Below are positions 18,341 to 26,634 of a DNA stretch of 64,000 nt, one piece after another. Source of the stretch: Roseinatronobacter bogoriensis DSM 18756. Lineage in GTDB: Bacteria > Pseudomonadota > Alphaproteobacteria > Rhodobacterales > Rhodobacteraceae. Positions within the stretch are counted from its first letter, which is position 1, and each line of letters opens with the position of its first letter. Below the pieces are notes generated by a model. It searched no databases and had not been told where the DNA came from. It saw only the letters and a program-made list of their open reading frames with translations. The stretch spans positions 493,197-557,196 of the forward strand of contig NZ_SORN01000002.1 of the NCBI RefSeq assembly GCF_004366635.1, given 5' to 3'. The position numbers and the translations under genes were made by a program.

Positions 18341-19452
18341 AGGGCCATCTCGTCTCTGTGGATCAGGGCCACGCGGCCCGGATAGTTCAGGATTTCAGTG
18401 ATTTCGCGCGAATGGTGCCCGGCAATCGCCGCCGCCTCGGTGCTGTCATAGCCCGCCAGCCCGACACCCAAAGCCCCATCTGGCCCCATGATCGCCACGG
18501 GATCGCCGCGCTGAAACTGCCCCTCGATGCGGGACACCCCGGCGGGCAACAAGGACTTGCCCTGACCAAGCGCCTGCACAGCCCCAGCATCGACATGCAG
18601 CACGCCCTTGGGTTTCATCGCCGCAATCCAGCGTTTTCTTGCAGATCGCGGGTCACCCTGCGCCACGAACACGGTTGCGCGCGCGCCTTGTGTCAACTGT
18701 GCAAGCGGGTGCATCGCGGCCCCTGCCGCAATGACCATCGCACAGCCCGCCGCGACAGAGGTCTTGGCAGCCAGAACCTTGGTTTTCATACCGCCTTTGG
18801 ACAGGCTGGAGGTTGGCTCGCCTGCCATCGCTTCTATCTCCGGGGTAATCACGTCAACCTGCGCGAAATGGCGCGCATCCGGGTCAGTTTGCGGGTTGCC
18901 AGTATACAAGCCATCGACATCTGACAGCAGCACCAGCAGATCGGCCCCGATTGTCACCGCGACCTGTGCGGCCAGACGGTCATTGTCGCCATATCGGATC
19001 TCATCGGTGGCGATCGTATCGTTTTCGTTGACAATCGGCACAACGCCAAGCCCCAGCAATGTCGCCAAAGTCGCCCTGATATTCAGGTAACGGCGGCGGT
19101 CATGGGTGTCATCCAGCGTCAAAAGCACCTGTCCGGTGGAAATCTGATGCGGTGTCAGGGCTTCTTCATAGGCGCGGGCAAGTCGGATTTGTCCGACAGA
19201 GGCGGCCGCCTGGCTCTGCTCCAGTGCCAATGCACCCTCGGGCAGGTGCAACGCCCCGCGCCCCAGCGCAATAGAGCCGGAAGACACGATAACCACATCC
19301 GCCCCACTAGCACGCAACCCCGCCACATCCGCCGCCAGACTGCGCAACCAGTCTTCGCGCAGCTTTCCCTGCTCCACCAACAGGGCAGAGCCGATCTTGA
19401 TCACAACGCGCCGCGCCTGCCCCAGCACGCTGGCCGCAGTCAGGGTTGCCAT
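18337..19452 (-). CDS. proB: glutamate 5-kinase
   Basis: First step of proline synthesis: ATP-dependent phosphorylation of glutamate. The protein has 371 residues with an N-terminal amino-acid-kinase domain (VVIKIGSALLV, VIVSSGSIALGRG, IVNENDTIATDEIRYGDND) and a C-terminal PUA domain from about residue 275, as in E. coli ProB. Feedback inhibition by proline is known for the family. It overlaps obgE by 13 bases upstream and proA by 4 bases downstream, so all three genes are one transcript. Confidence 0.97.
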   Translation of the reverse strand: MATLTAASVLGQARRVVIKIGSALLVEQGKLREDWLRSLAADVAGLRASGADVVIVSSGSIALGRGALHLPEGALALEQSQAAASVGQIRLARAYEEALTPHQISTGQVLLTLDDTHDRRRYLNIRATLATLLGLGVVPIVNENDTIATDEIRYGDNDRLAAQVAVTIGADLLVLLSDVDGLYTGNPQTDPDARHFAQVDVITPEIEAMAGEPTSSLSKGGMKTKVLAAKTSVAAGCAMVIAAGAAMHPLAQLTQGARATVFVAQGDPRSARKRWIAAMKPKGVLHVDAGAVQALGQGKSLLPAGVSRIEGQFQRGDPVAIMGPDGALGVGLAGYDSTEAAAIAGHHSREITEILNYPGRVALIHRDEMAL

Positions 19453-20465
19453 GGCCCATCATCCTCGTCGCTGGGTTTTGACTTGTCGATACGTGCCATC
19501 AGCGCGCGCAACACCTCTTGCATCCCCTCACCCGACACTGCCGAAATCATGTGCACAGGCCGACCACAAGCTGCTTCCAATGCGGCCTTTTTCTCGGCGC
19601 GTTCTTCCTCATCCAGCGCATCAATCTTGTTCAGGGCAATGATACGCGGCTTCATCGCAACATCATGCGAATAGGCATCAAGTTCATGGTCGATGACACG
19701 CCAGTCTTCGGCGACATCCACAGCGGTGCCATCAACCAATTGCAACAGCACGGCGCAGCGCTCGATATGACCCAGAAACTGGTCGCCCAGACCCCGCCCC
19801 TCGCTTGCGCCTTCGATCAGACCGGGAATATCGGCCATGACAAACTCGCGCCCGTCTATGCCCACAACGCCCAGATTGGGGTGCAATGTGGTAAAGGGAT
19901 AATCGGCAATCTTGGGGCGCGCATTGGATGTGGCGGCCAGAAAGGTCGATTTGCCCGCATTGGGCAGACCCGCCAGACCGGCATCAGCAATCAGTTTCAA
20001 CCGCAGCCAGATTTCACGTTCAACCCCCGGCTGGCCCGCATTGGCGCGGCGCGGGGCCTGATTGGTGGCCGATTTGAAATGCAGGTTGCCCCAGCCGCCA
20101 TTGCCGCCCTTGGCCAGCAACACGCGCTGGCCAACCTCTGTCAGATCGGCGATGACGGTTTCCTGATCTTCATCCAGAATTTCTGTGCCCACGGGGACGC
20201 GCAAAACGACCGACTCGCCATCCTTGCCTGTACGCCCCTGCCCCATGCCGCCTTGACCGGATTTGGCAAAGAAATGCTGTTGATAGCGAAAATCGATCAG
20301 CGTGTTCAGCCCGTCCACAACTTCGGCCCAGACATCGCCGCCGCGCCCGCCATCGCCACCATTGGGGCCGCCATATTCGATGAACTTTTCGCGCCGGAAT
20401 GACACACAGCCAGCCCCGCCCCCGCCAGAGCGGATTTGGACCTTGGCAAGATCAAGAAATTTCAT
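19440..20465 (-). CDS. obgE: GTPase Obg
   Basis: Essential ribosome-associated GTPase, 341 residues. The glycine-rich Obg fold occupies the first 155 residues (GGGGAGCVSFRREKF, PNGGDGGRGGDVW). The G domain has the P-loop GLPNAGKST, the switch region YPFTTLHPNLG, the G3 motif DIPGLIEGA, and NKID. The C-terminal OCT domain is absent, as in many alphaproteobacterial versions. The ATG at 20465 has GGAG nearby. The obg-proB-proA order is common in alphaproteobacteria; the functional reason is not known. Confidence 0.96.
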   Translation of the reverse strand: MKFLDLAKVQIRSGGGGAGCVSFRREKFIEYGGPNGGDGGRGGDVWAEVVDGLNTLIDFRYQQHFFAKSGQGGMGQGRTGKDGESVVLRVPVGTEILDEDQETVIADLTEVGQRVLLAKGGNGGWGNLHFKSATNQAPRRANAGQPGVEREIWLRLKLIADAGLAGLPNAGKSTFLAATSNARPKIADYPFTTLHPNLGVVGIDGREFVMADIPGLIEGASEGRGLGDQFLGHIERCAVLLQLVDGTAVDVAEDWRVIDHELDAYSHDVAMKPRIIALNKIDALDEEERAEKKAALEAACGRPVHMISAVSGEGMQEVLRALMARIDKSKPSDEDDGPWQP

Positions 20466-20531
20466 GCGCGTACACTCCGCCTTGTGGTCAGGCGCTAGCC
20501 TCTACAGGCAAATGCCTGCCGCCTCAAGCAC

Positions 20532-22076
20532 TCACCGTCCCCTCAGAAGCCCCCCAAGCACACCGCGCACAAGCGCTTGCCCTGAACGCGTGCCCAATTG
20601 CCGCGCCATCGACTTGGCAAACACATCGACCGCCGAGTCGCCGCGCCGTGCAGGGCTGCGTCCGGTTGTGGTTGCGCGTCCGCGACGCGCTGGTGGCTCG
20701 TACCGGCGGGCGGCAGTAAACTCGCGCTCTTTTTCAGCTTCGGTTTGCTTCAGAAGGGCGTCCGCTTCTTTCGCGGCCTCCTCTGCGCGGCGCGCCAGCA
20801 TCTCATGCGCGCTGTCACTGTCGATCATTACCTCATATTTGCCCGCGACTGGGGACCGCAGCATCAGCATCTGGCGCTGCCCATCTTCTATTGGCCCCAT
20901 TTGCGAAGCAGGCGGCCGGATCAATGTGCGTTCTGCCATACCGGGATTGCCCTTGTCTTCCAGAAAAGAGGTCACAGCCTCGCCCACACCCACATCGCGG
21001 ATGGCATCGGCAATATCAAAGCGCGGGTTGGGGCGATAGGTCTGGGCGGCACGCCGCAAGGCCTGCTGGTCGCGCGCCGTGAAGGCGCGCAGCGCTTGTT
21101 GTACGCGGTTGCCCAACTGACCCAACACAGAATCGGGCACATCATCGGGGTTTTGCGTTACGAAATAGACGCCAACCCCCTTGGACCGGATCAGCCGTGC
21201 GACACGTTCGACCTTTTCCACCAAGGCGCGCGGCGCATTGTTGAACAGAAGATGCGCCTCGTCGAAGAAGAAGACCAGAATCGGCTTGTCCGGGTTTCCG
21301 ACTTCGTGCAATTCCTCGAACAGTTGCGACAACAGCCAAAGCAGGAATGTGGCGTAAAGCTGTGGCGTGCGCATCAGCCGTTCGGCATGAAGGATACTAA
21401 CATAGCCCCGCCCATCAGGCGCGATGCACATGAAGTCAGAAAGCTGCAAGGCAGGTTCCGAGAAGAAATGCGCAGCGCCCTGATTTTCCAGAACCAGCAA
21501 CTTGCGCTGGATCGCGCCGATGCTTTGGGTTGTGACATTGCCGTATTGCACCGAAATCTCGCGCTGGTTCTCGCCCAGAAAATTCAGGATTGCGCGCAGG
21601 TCCTTGAGGTCCAGAATCGGCAGCCCCTCATCATCCGAGATCCGGAACGCGACATTTATCACCCCCTCCTGCGCTTCGGTTAGGTCCAGCATACGTGACA
21701 ACAACAGCGGACCAACTTCGGCAATGGTTGCGCGTACAGGGTGACCGTGTTCACCAAAGAAATCCCAGAATATGACCGGTGTTTCGCGGTATCCATATCC
21801 GTCGAGGCCAATCTGTTCAGCGCGCCGCTCCAGCCCGCCGCGTGGCGTGCCCGGCATTGCCATGCCGCCGACATCACCCTTGATGTCCGTCAGGAACACC
21901 GGAACCCCGGCTGCCGAGAATTCTTCGGCAAGAACTTGCATCGTGATGGTTTTGCCTGTGCCGGTCGCCCCTGCAATCAGCCCGTGCCGGTTGCCAAACT
22001 TCAGGTACAATTCCTGAGCGGTACGCTGCTCCTCCCCGCCCCCACCGACGAAGATCGCCTTGTCCGGTTGTGACAT
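20532..22076 (-). CDS. HerA-like ATPase, DUF853 family
   Basis: P-loop ATPase of 514 residues related to E. coli YjgR and the HerA/FtsK group. Walker A GATGTGKTITMQVLAEEF is near residues 36-53, and Walker B is ILVFFFDEAHLLF. The C-terminal 110 residues are a charged, alanine- and arginine-rich tail predicted to be partly coiled coil (EAAKEADALLKQTEAEKERE). No nuclease partner (NurA) or defence gene is adjacent, so this is the housekeeping-type orphan version whose role is unknown. It may be a separate transcription unit from obgE, 66 bases away. Confidence 0.9.
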   Translation of the reverse strand: MSQPDKAIFVGGGGEEQRTAQELYLKFGNRHGLIAGATGTGKTITMQVLAEEFSAAGVPVFLTDIKGDVGGMAMPGTPRGGLERRAEQIGLDGYGYRETPVIFWDFFGEHGHPVRATIAEVGPLLLSRMLDLTEAQEGVINVAFRISDDEGLPILDLKDLRAILNFLGENQREISVQYGNVTTQSIGAIQRKLLVLENQGAAHFFSEPALQLSDFMCIAPDGRGYVSILHAERLMRTPQLYATFLLWLLSQLFEELHEVGNPDKPILVFFFDEAHLLFNNAPRALVEKVERVARLIRSKGVGVYFVTQNPDDVPDSVLGQLGNRVQQALRAFTARDQQALRRAAQTYRPNPRFDIADAIRDVGVGEAVTSFLEDKGNPGMAERTLIRPPASQMGPIEDGQRQMLMLRSPVAGKYEVMIDSDSAHEMLARRAEEAAKEADALLKQTEAEKEREFTAARRYEPPARRGRATTTGRSPARRGDSAVDVFAKSMARQLGTRSGQALVRGVLGGLLRGR

Positions 22077-22337
22077 GCCAAATACCTTCCATGCTCAAGA
22101 ACGCGACACTGCAAAATCGCTGCGTGAAATCTATTACAGGGCAGACTGCTTTGGGAAGCGAATCTTGGGTGCACGGGGGGATGGCAAAGCCTGTTTCGCC
22201 CAGACCAAAGCGCGCTGTCTTCCCCCTTCTGAATATTTTGTACTGTCTATACTTGTGTCAAATATTCGCAGCGCGGCATCTGTAAACGCATGTAAATCAT
22301 GTGCAAAAAATCCGAAAATTCCAGTTTGGTTTTTTTG

Positions 22338-22366
22338 TTGACGGGACCAGGAATTAATCCTAACGT
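22338..22366 (+). promoter_or_regulatory. sigma-70-type promoter candidate
   Basis: TTGACG (22338-22343) and TAACGT (22361-22366) are exactly 17 bases apart. Transcription would start near 22373 and meet the terminator at 22416-22437 without crossing a gene. Confidence 0.5.
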
Positions 22367-22372
22367 CACCGC

Positions 22373-22440
22373 AATTCGTCGGCCGGTCCGACAGGGAGAA
22401 AAAAAAGATATCTAGATAAGGGCCTCTGGGCCCTTATTTT
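22373..22440 (+). ncRNA. candidate small RNA
   Basis: Predicted transcript of about 68 nucleotides between the promoter candidate and the terminator. It would contain a 5-base-pair hairpin (GTCGG-CCGGT-CCGAC, 22378-22392), a purine- and A-rich single-stranded stretch (AGGGAGAAAAAAAAG), a short AGATATCT palindrome and a terminal 9-base-pair stem with a U-rich tail. That is the usual architecture of a trans-acting small RNA. There is no start codon after the AGGGAG. No known RNA family was recognised. Confidence 0.45.
22416..22437 (+). terminator. rho-independent terminator of the small-RNA candidate
   Basis: 9-base-pair stem (22416-22424 with 22429-22437), TCTG loop, followed by TTTAATAT. No annotated gene lies upstream on this strand within 6 kb, which is why a short RNA is proposed. 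Confidence 0.75.
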
Positions 22441-22632
22441 AATATAGATCGGCGTTGCTTGTTTTTTGGGAAGCACACGGGCCACGGCAGCCCATCCACG
22501 ACCGCCTTGGATGCTAGCCGATAGGCGGATCACGGCCTTTCAAATGTTATGAGTCATTGGCTTTTCCGCCTGACTCTTGGTATGTGACATGCTACCAAAT
22601 CCCAGAACCTGACATGATATTGAGGAACTTCA

Positions 22633-23247
22633 ATGGCACAGTGGACCGCTGGCATCTTCAGAACAACCATGACGGCAGCGGCGTTTGCGCTTAGTGCCGC
22701 AACGCTGAGCGCGCAGACCGCAGAGCAGGCACCAGAGGCGACAGACTCGCCGCTCACTGGCCTGTCAACAGGTGAGGTCATCAACCAGGAAAATGACGAA
22801 AGCTATGTGGGAAATACACATGGGGATTGGGAACTGGTCTGTGTCCGCGTTGCAGACCAGCAGGACCCCTGCCAGATGTATCAACTGCTGCGTGATGCGG
22901 AAGGCAACCCGACCGCAGAGATCACCATCTTCCCGCTTCCGCCCGGTCAGGAAGCCGCCGCGGGCGCAAGCATCCTGACACCGCTTGACACACTGCTGAC
23001 CGCGCAACTGGTGATGCAGGTAAATGGGGGGGACGCCAAGCGCTATCCGTTCACATTCTGCACTGCGATTGGCTGTGTCGCTCGGGTTGGGTTCACGGCG
23101 TCCGAGGTGGATGCATTCCGCCGGGGTGCAACAGCGACATGGTCACTGGTCCCGGTTGCAGCGCCTGATCAGGTGGTGGAACTGAATATGTCGCTTATCG
23201 GGTTTACCGCTGCTTTTGCCGAGCTGAACGAGCAACTGGGCGAATAA
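22633..23247 (+). CDS. invasion-associated locus B (IalB) family protein
   Basis: Exported protein of 204 residues with a signal peptide (cleavage likely near LSA-QTA, residue 28). It has the IalB layout: HGDWELVCVR with its cysteine, then DPCQMYQLL, and a second cysteine pair in FCTAIGCVARVGF, which would form two disulphides in the periplasm. Named from Bartonella, but widespread in non-pathogenic alphaproteobacteria where its role is unclear. GAGGAAC precedes the ATG, and a strong terminator follows at 23267. Confidence 0.88.
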   Translation: MAQWTAGIFRTTMTAAAFALSAATLSAQTAEQAPEATDSPLTGLSTGEVINQENDESYVGNTHGDWELVCVRVADQQDPCQMYQLLRDAEGNPTAEITIFPLPPGQEAAAGASILTPLDTLLTAQLVMQVNGGDAKRYPFTFCTAIGCVARVGFTASEVDAFRRGATATWSLVPVAAPDQVVELNMSLIGFTAAFAELNEQLGE

Positions 23248-23266
23248 ACTGCCGAAGAATTCAAGC

Positions 23267-23294
23267 AAAGACCCGGCCACCGCGCCGGGTCTTT
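23267..23294 (+). terminator. rho-independent terminator after IalB gene
   Basis: 11-base-pair perfect stem (23267-23277 with 23284-23294), 6-base loop, then TT. The stem ends in CTTTTT. It lies 20 bases after the IalB stop and may also serve the convergent MmcB gene. Confidence 0.9.
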
Positions 23295-23342
23295 TTGTGC
23301 CTGTATCCGTCACAGCCCATCCTGAAGCCTCGCAACGGCGTC

Positions 23343-23807
23343 TCAGATTTCCGACATCTCTCCATTCGGATCTTGCACGCGGGCCAAACGCAAAGCGGCT
23401 TGCCGGGCAAAACTGCTAATCAACACCTTTCGTCTGGGCGCTGATAAAGGTGACACCTCTGGCATGCGCAGGATTTCCGCCCCATACCCATCGCCAAGCA
23501 ACACACCAGTCTGCTGTGGCAATAACTCGATTGGGAATTCCGGGTTGACGGCCCAGAAGAACCTGTCGCACCAGTCCAGATAACCGTGCCATTTCTGGTC
23601 GGATGTGAAATCACTGCGAGATGATTTACACTCTACCACCCAGATTTCACCTTTTGGGCCAAGCGCAATAACATCGACACGCAACCCACGAACAGGAACA
23701 AATTCAGTCAGGGGCGCATAGCCAAGGGTCCGCACAAAGCGGCTTACCCCTCGTGCCAGCACCTGCCCCGGCGCCAGTCCTTGCGAATGTGAAAACGCTT
23801 GTGACAT
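23343..23807 (-). CDS. MmcB-like DNA repair protein
   Basis: 154-residue protein of the MmcB family, described from Caulobacter as a DNA-damage-induced factor. It resembles restriction-endonuclease-fold proteins: an RVDVIALGPKGEIWVVECK segment gives the D...E-x-K active-site pattern, followed by SRSDFTSDQKWHGYLDWCDRFFW. I infer a PD-(D/E)XK-type nuclease fold. It stands alone, convergent to the IalB gene. No LexA box was identified by eye in the upstream bases. Confidence 0.85.
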   Translation of the reverse strand: MSQAFSHSQGLAPGQVLARGVSRFVRTLGYAPLTEFVPVRGLRVDVIALGPKGEIWVVECKSSRSDFTSDQKWHGYLDWCDRFFWAVNPEFPIELLPQQTGVLLGDGYGAEILRMPEVSPLSAPRRKVLISSFARQAALRLARVQDPNGEMSEI

Positions 23808-24068
23808 TGCCCAACAATGAACAAATCATGAACCTTGGTCAAGCAGAGGTTTGACCTTGCACCAAGGCGTTTGCCAACCTATCTGTTGGTGCAGGCAGGT
23901 GCTGCTCTTCGCGTGTGTGGCCCTTTTCCAGTGGCCGATAAGCATTTCCGAGGGAGCTGGCTCTGACAGGGTCCTGGCCTTGTTATCTGGCGCCCACCTG
24001 ATATTTCAGGCTCTCGGGAAATTCACGCCACCACGGTTGCTGCGGGCCTGCCGCCCTCGCCCCCTGCC

Positions 24069-24377
24069 TTAGCGCTGTGTGTCTGAACTGCGAATGGCGA
24101 TCGGCTGCGCGTTCCAGACAGGCATTCCGCGATCATCATCATCGTCGTCATCGTCTTCATGGCCCATACGCATGATGCGAATGGCGAACTGAACCCCTGC
24201 GAAGACAAGCCCATTAAAGAAGAATATCAAAAAAAGTCCCAAAAGCCCATCGCTGGAGCCAAGCAAAAGCCGTTGCAGATTTGCGACGTTGAAATACACC
24301 AGAATGGCGGTGAACACCGCAGATAGACCGAACCCGATCAGGACTTGCTGAATGTATAGCCTAACCAATTTCGGCAT
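24069..24377 (-). CDS. small membrane protein with acidic C-terminus, function unknown
   Basis: 102 residues from the ATG at 24377, which has AGGGG at good spacing. The longer frame from 24473 lacks a ribosome site. Two strong hydrophobic segments (about residues 10-28 and 42-64) suggest a two-helix inner-membrane protein. After the second helix comes HE followed by eight consecutive aspartates, encoded by mixed GAT and GAC codons, and a polar tail. I do not recognise the family. Confidence 0.65.
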   Translation of the reverse strand: MPKLVRLYIQQVLIGFGLSAVFTAILVYFNVANLQRLLLGSSDGLLGLFLIFFFNGLVFAGVQFAIRIMRMGHEDDDDDDDDRGMPVWNAQPIAIRSSDTQR

Positions 24378-24484
24378 AATCGCACCCCTGCTTGCTTTGT
24401 ATACAAATAGACACCGCAAACGAAAAAACAACCTGACAAATCTATCACAGGCAGTATGTCGCACACTATGCACTTAGGCTTGAA

Positions 24485-24561
24485 TGGTCGGGGCGATAGG
24501 ATTCGAACCTACGACCTACGGTACCCAAAACCGTCGCGCTACCAAGCTGCGCCACGCCCCG
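24485..24561 (-). tRNA. tRNA-Pro (anticodon UGG)
   Basis: On the minus strand the acceptor arm CGGGGCG (24555-24561) pairs with CGCCCCG (24489-24495), followed by discriminator A and an encoded CCA. The anticodon loop reads TTTGGGT, giving anticodon TGG, and the T arm has GGTTCGAATCC. All arms are intact. Length is 77 bases including CCA. Confidence 0.96.
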
Positions 24562-24633
24562 ACTTGTGGCTCTCTTAGCGGGGTTGGCGCACCGAGAAAA
24601 GAGCGAATTGCCTCTTGAGCGAAAGAAAAATGA

Positions 24634-25110
24634 TTACTCGCACGGCCAGACTGCAATATCCTGATCCAGCCGCGGGTGGCGCAGCTCGCTTCCTTCGGTC
24701 ATGCCAAGTGTCCGCGACAGCCCACCGTTGATTTCCAGCACCATAAGTACATTCGGGCCACCGGGAATTGGGGTCGTGTCGTGCGGTATGGCATCGGGAT
24801 GGATCCGGGTCACCTGCCCTTCAGGGTTGACGAATATCATATCCAGCGGAATCAGGGTGTTGCGCATCCAAAATGAGGGTTCTGTAGGTGCATCATAGAT
24901 AAAAAGCATACCCGCCGAGCTGGGCAGCTTTTCGCGATGCATCAATCCAAGCGCGCGCGTTTCTTCCGTATCGACAATCTCAACAGAGAACCGCGCCTGC
25001 CCCCAAGGGCCACGCAGATCGACATAGTCCGTCGAACATGCACCATAGGCCTGCGTTGTCCAAACGGACAAAACCAGAATGGACAGCAAAGCATGATAGA
25101 GCTTTTTCAT
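24634..25110 (-). CDS. DUF192 domain secreted protein
   Basis: 158 residues from the ATG at 25110 (MKKLYHALLS), with a signal peptide ending near AYG-ACS. The rest is a DUF192 domain: TRALGLMHREKL, GMLFIYDAPTEPSFWMRNTLIPLDMIFV, and LEINGGLSRTLGMTEGS. The family is widespread and of unknown biochemical role. Its start overlaps the stop of the cold-shock gene by 4 bases (ATGA), so the two are coupled. The same neighbour pair is common in Rhodobacterales. Confidence 0.87.
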   Translation of the reverse strand: MKKLYHALLSILVLSVWTTQAYGACSTDYVDLRGPWGQARFSVEIVDTEETRALGLMHREKLPSSAGMLFIYDAPTEPSFWMRNTLIPLDMIFVNPEGQVTRIHPDAIPHDTTPIPGGPNVLMVLEINGGLSRTLGMTEGSELRHPRLDQDIAVWPCE

Positions 25111-25661
25111 GTTTCGGATGCTTTGTGTTGCGTCTCGTGCAGGACAGTACCCGCTTCCCAAGGCTCTATCGATACAGCCATGCGCCCGCGCTCGCCCGCG
25201 ACGGCCCTCAGCGCGATAGCTTCCCCTGGCTGCAAGTCGGCCATACCAGACCGGCGCAACGTTTCCATATGGATAAAGACATCTTCAGATTTTCCGAAGA
25301 CATTGGCAAAGCCAAACCCCTTGACCTTGTCAAACCACTTCACGCGCGCGGGTTCAATCTGGATTGAAGTATCAATCAGCGCAACCTGCCCTGCGACATC
25401 TTCCGAGGTGGCATCCTGATCCTCGGGCGGCAGAACCTCCAGCACCTCATGCGTTTGCAATCCACGCGCAGTGCTTTGGACGGAAACTCGAATGCGCGCA
25501 CGATCACACACCGAACTCAGCCCGAAATTGCGCAACGCATTCGCATGTAACAGAATATCCGAAGACGCTTCATCCGACAGGATGAAGCCAAAACCCTTGG
25601 CGGGGTCGAACCATTTGACCACTCCCGTGATGATTTCGACGGAGTTTTCATCAGAGGCCAT
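25107..25661 (-). CDS. protein with two cold-shock domains
   Basis: 184 residues with two tandem CspA-like domains. The first has VVKWFDPAKGFGFI and ILLHANAL (about residues 11-75). The second has VKWFDKVKGFGFANV and DVFIHMETL (about residues 110-175). Both keep the RNP1 and RNP2 aromatic residues for single-stranded nucleic-acid binding. The ATG at 25661 gives MASDENSVEI, which fits homologues; ATGs at 25715 and 25751 would add unlike residues. It is the first gene of a two-gene unit with the DUF192 gene. Confidence 0.88.
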   Translation of the reverse strand: MASDENSVEIITGVVKWFDPAKGFGFILSDEASSDILLHANALRNFGLSSVCDRARIRVSVQSTARGLQTHEVLEVLPPEDQDATSEDVAGQVALIDTSIQIEPARVKWFDKVKGFGFANVFGKSEDVFIHMETLRRSGMADLQPGEAIALRAVAGERGRMAVSIEPWEAGTVLHETQHKASET

Positions 25662-25769
25662 TGTCACTGTCTCGCCTGTTCTGGGGTGATCAGGTTTTAT
25701 ACCGACCACGGTCATTCGGTCTACACTAACAAACACAAATAACGGAACCACACAATTACAGCGTCTTGG

Positions 25770-26375
25770 TTATGGCGAAAGCCGGGCTACCTCCCAGCCC
25801 GTGCCGGACGCGGCTTTACGCCAGCAAAACCGGTCATGCAATCGAAACGCGCCATCTGCCCAGAACTCTATTTCCACCGGGCTTACCATAAAGCCGCCCC
25901 AATGCGGCGGGCGTGGTGGGTTGGTGCCATGACGCGCTGTCTGGCGCGCCACTTCGGCCATCAACTCTGCCCGCGACCCAAGTGGGCGCGACTGCCGCGA
26001 AGCCCAGGCCCCAAGACGACTTTTCAGCGACCGCGACGCGAAATAGGCATCAGCGACTTCATCACTCACTCTGCTGATATTCCCACGCACGCGCACCTGC
26101 CGACGAAGCGATTTCCAATGCAGCACGAAGGCGGCCTTGCCGCTATGCGCCAGCTCTTGGGCCTTGGTGCTTTCAAAATTGGTATAGAAGGTAAACCCCT
26201 CTGCGGTGATATCCTTGAGTAGCACCATCCGTACATTGGGCATGCCAGTGCCATCTACCGTCGACAGGGCGATGGCGTTTGGATCATTGGGTTCTGTCAA
26301 TGCGGCTTCATCCAGCCAACGCCTTGCGATCTCGAAAGGGTCCTGCCCTGAAAAAATTCCACTACGCTCGCTCAA
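25770..26375 (-). CDS. pdxH: pyridoxamine 5'-phosphate oxidase
   Basis: FMN-dependent enzyme oxidising pyridoxamine or pyridoxine phosphate to pyridoxal phosphate, 201 residues. Visible motifs are NVRMVLLKDITAEGFTFYTN, KAAFVLHWKSLRRQVRVRG, SRPLGSRAEL, PPHWGGFMVSP and the C-terminal EIEFWADGAFRLHDRF, covering the FMN and substrate contacts of the family. It is divergent from fabI across a 259-base gap. Complete, with the usual length. Confidence 0.95.
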   Translation of the reverse strand: MSERSGIFSGQDPFEIARRWLDEAALTEPNDPNAIALSTVDGTGMPNVRMVLLKDITAEGFTFYTNFESTKAQELAHSGKAAFVLHWKSLRRQVRVRGNISRVSDEVADAYFASRSLKSRLGAWASRQSRPLGSRAELMAEVARQTARHGTNPPRPPHWGGFMVSPVEIEFWADGAFRLHDRFCWRKAASGTGWEVARLSP

Positions 26376-26634
26376 GGCCCCTCCTGAGACTGTTCAACTC
26401 GGTCATTGCGATGACTGACCTACCGTATGCTGCGGTGCCATCGCCGTCGGAGTGCAAACTAAGTCATATTTCTGTGTTAACAACTCTTTCAGATGACGCA
26501 ACCCCGCATCAGGAAAGCCGCGCAACTCAGGGAAAGAATGCACCCCGAACAGGCACTGTGTTTTGACCCGACAATCTTGCGATCATGCATGGCATGGCAT
26601 AGAACACCGTAACGTCATTTTGGGGTGAATAACG

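Larger units (their letters stand above)
22077..22632. other. long intergenic region with inverted repeats and a small-RNA candidate
   Basis: About 555 bases with no convincing protein gene; the short open frames here have no family resemblance. It holds an AT-rich inverted repeat (GAATATTT at 22231-22238 and AAATATTC at 22260-22267), a promoter-like pair at 22338-22366, a hairpin terminator at 22416-22437, and, just before the IalB gene, two more inverted repeats (GAGTCA/TGACTC at 22551-22576 and TTGGTA/TACCAA at 22577-22598). Confidence 0.6.

Noticed and set aside
20532..22076. HerA-like ATPase as part of an anti-phage system
   Set aside because: Defence versions come with a SIR2, nuclease or DUF partner gene. 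Here the neighbours are obgE and an empty intergenic region, and the sequence fits the common YjgR/DUF853 group.
23851..24072. 73-codon open frame on the plus strand
   Set aside because: No ribosome site, no domain, and its end overlaps the small membrane protein on the other strand, which has better support.
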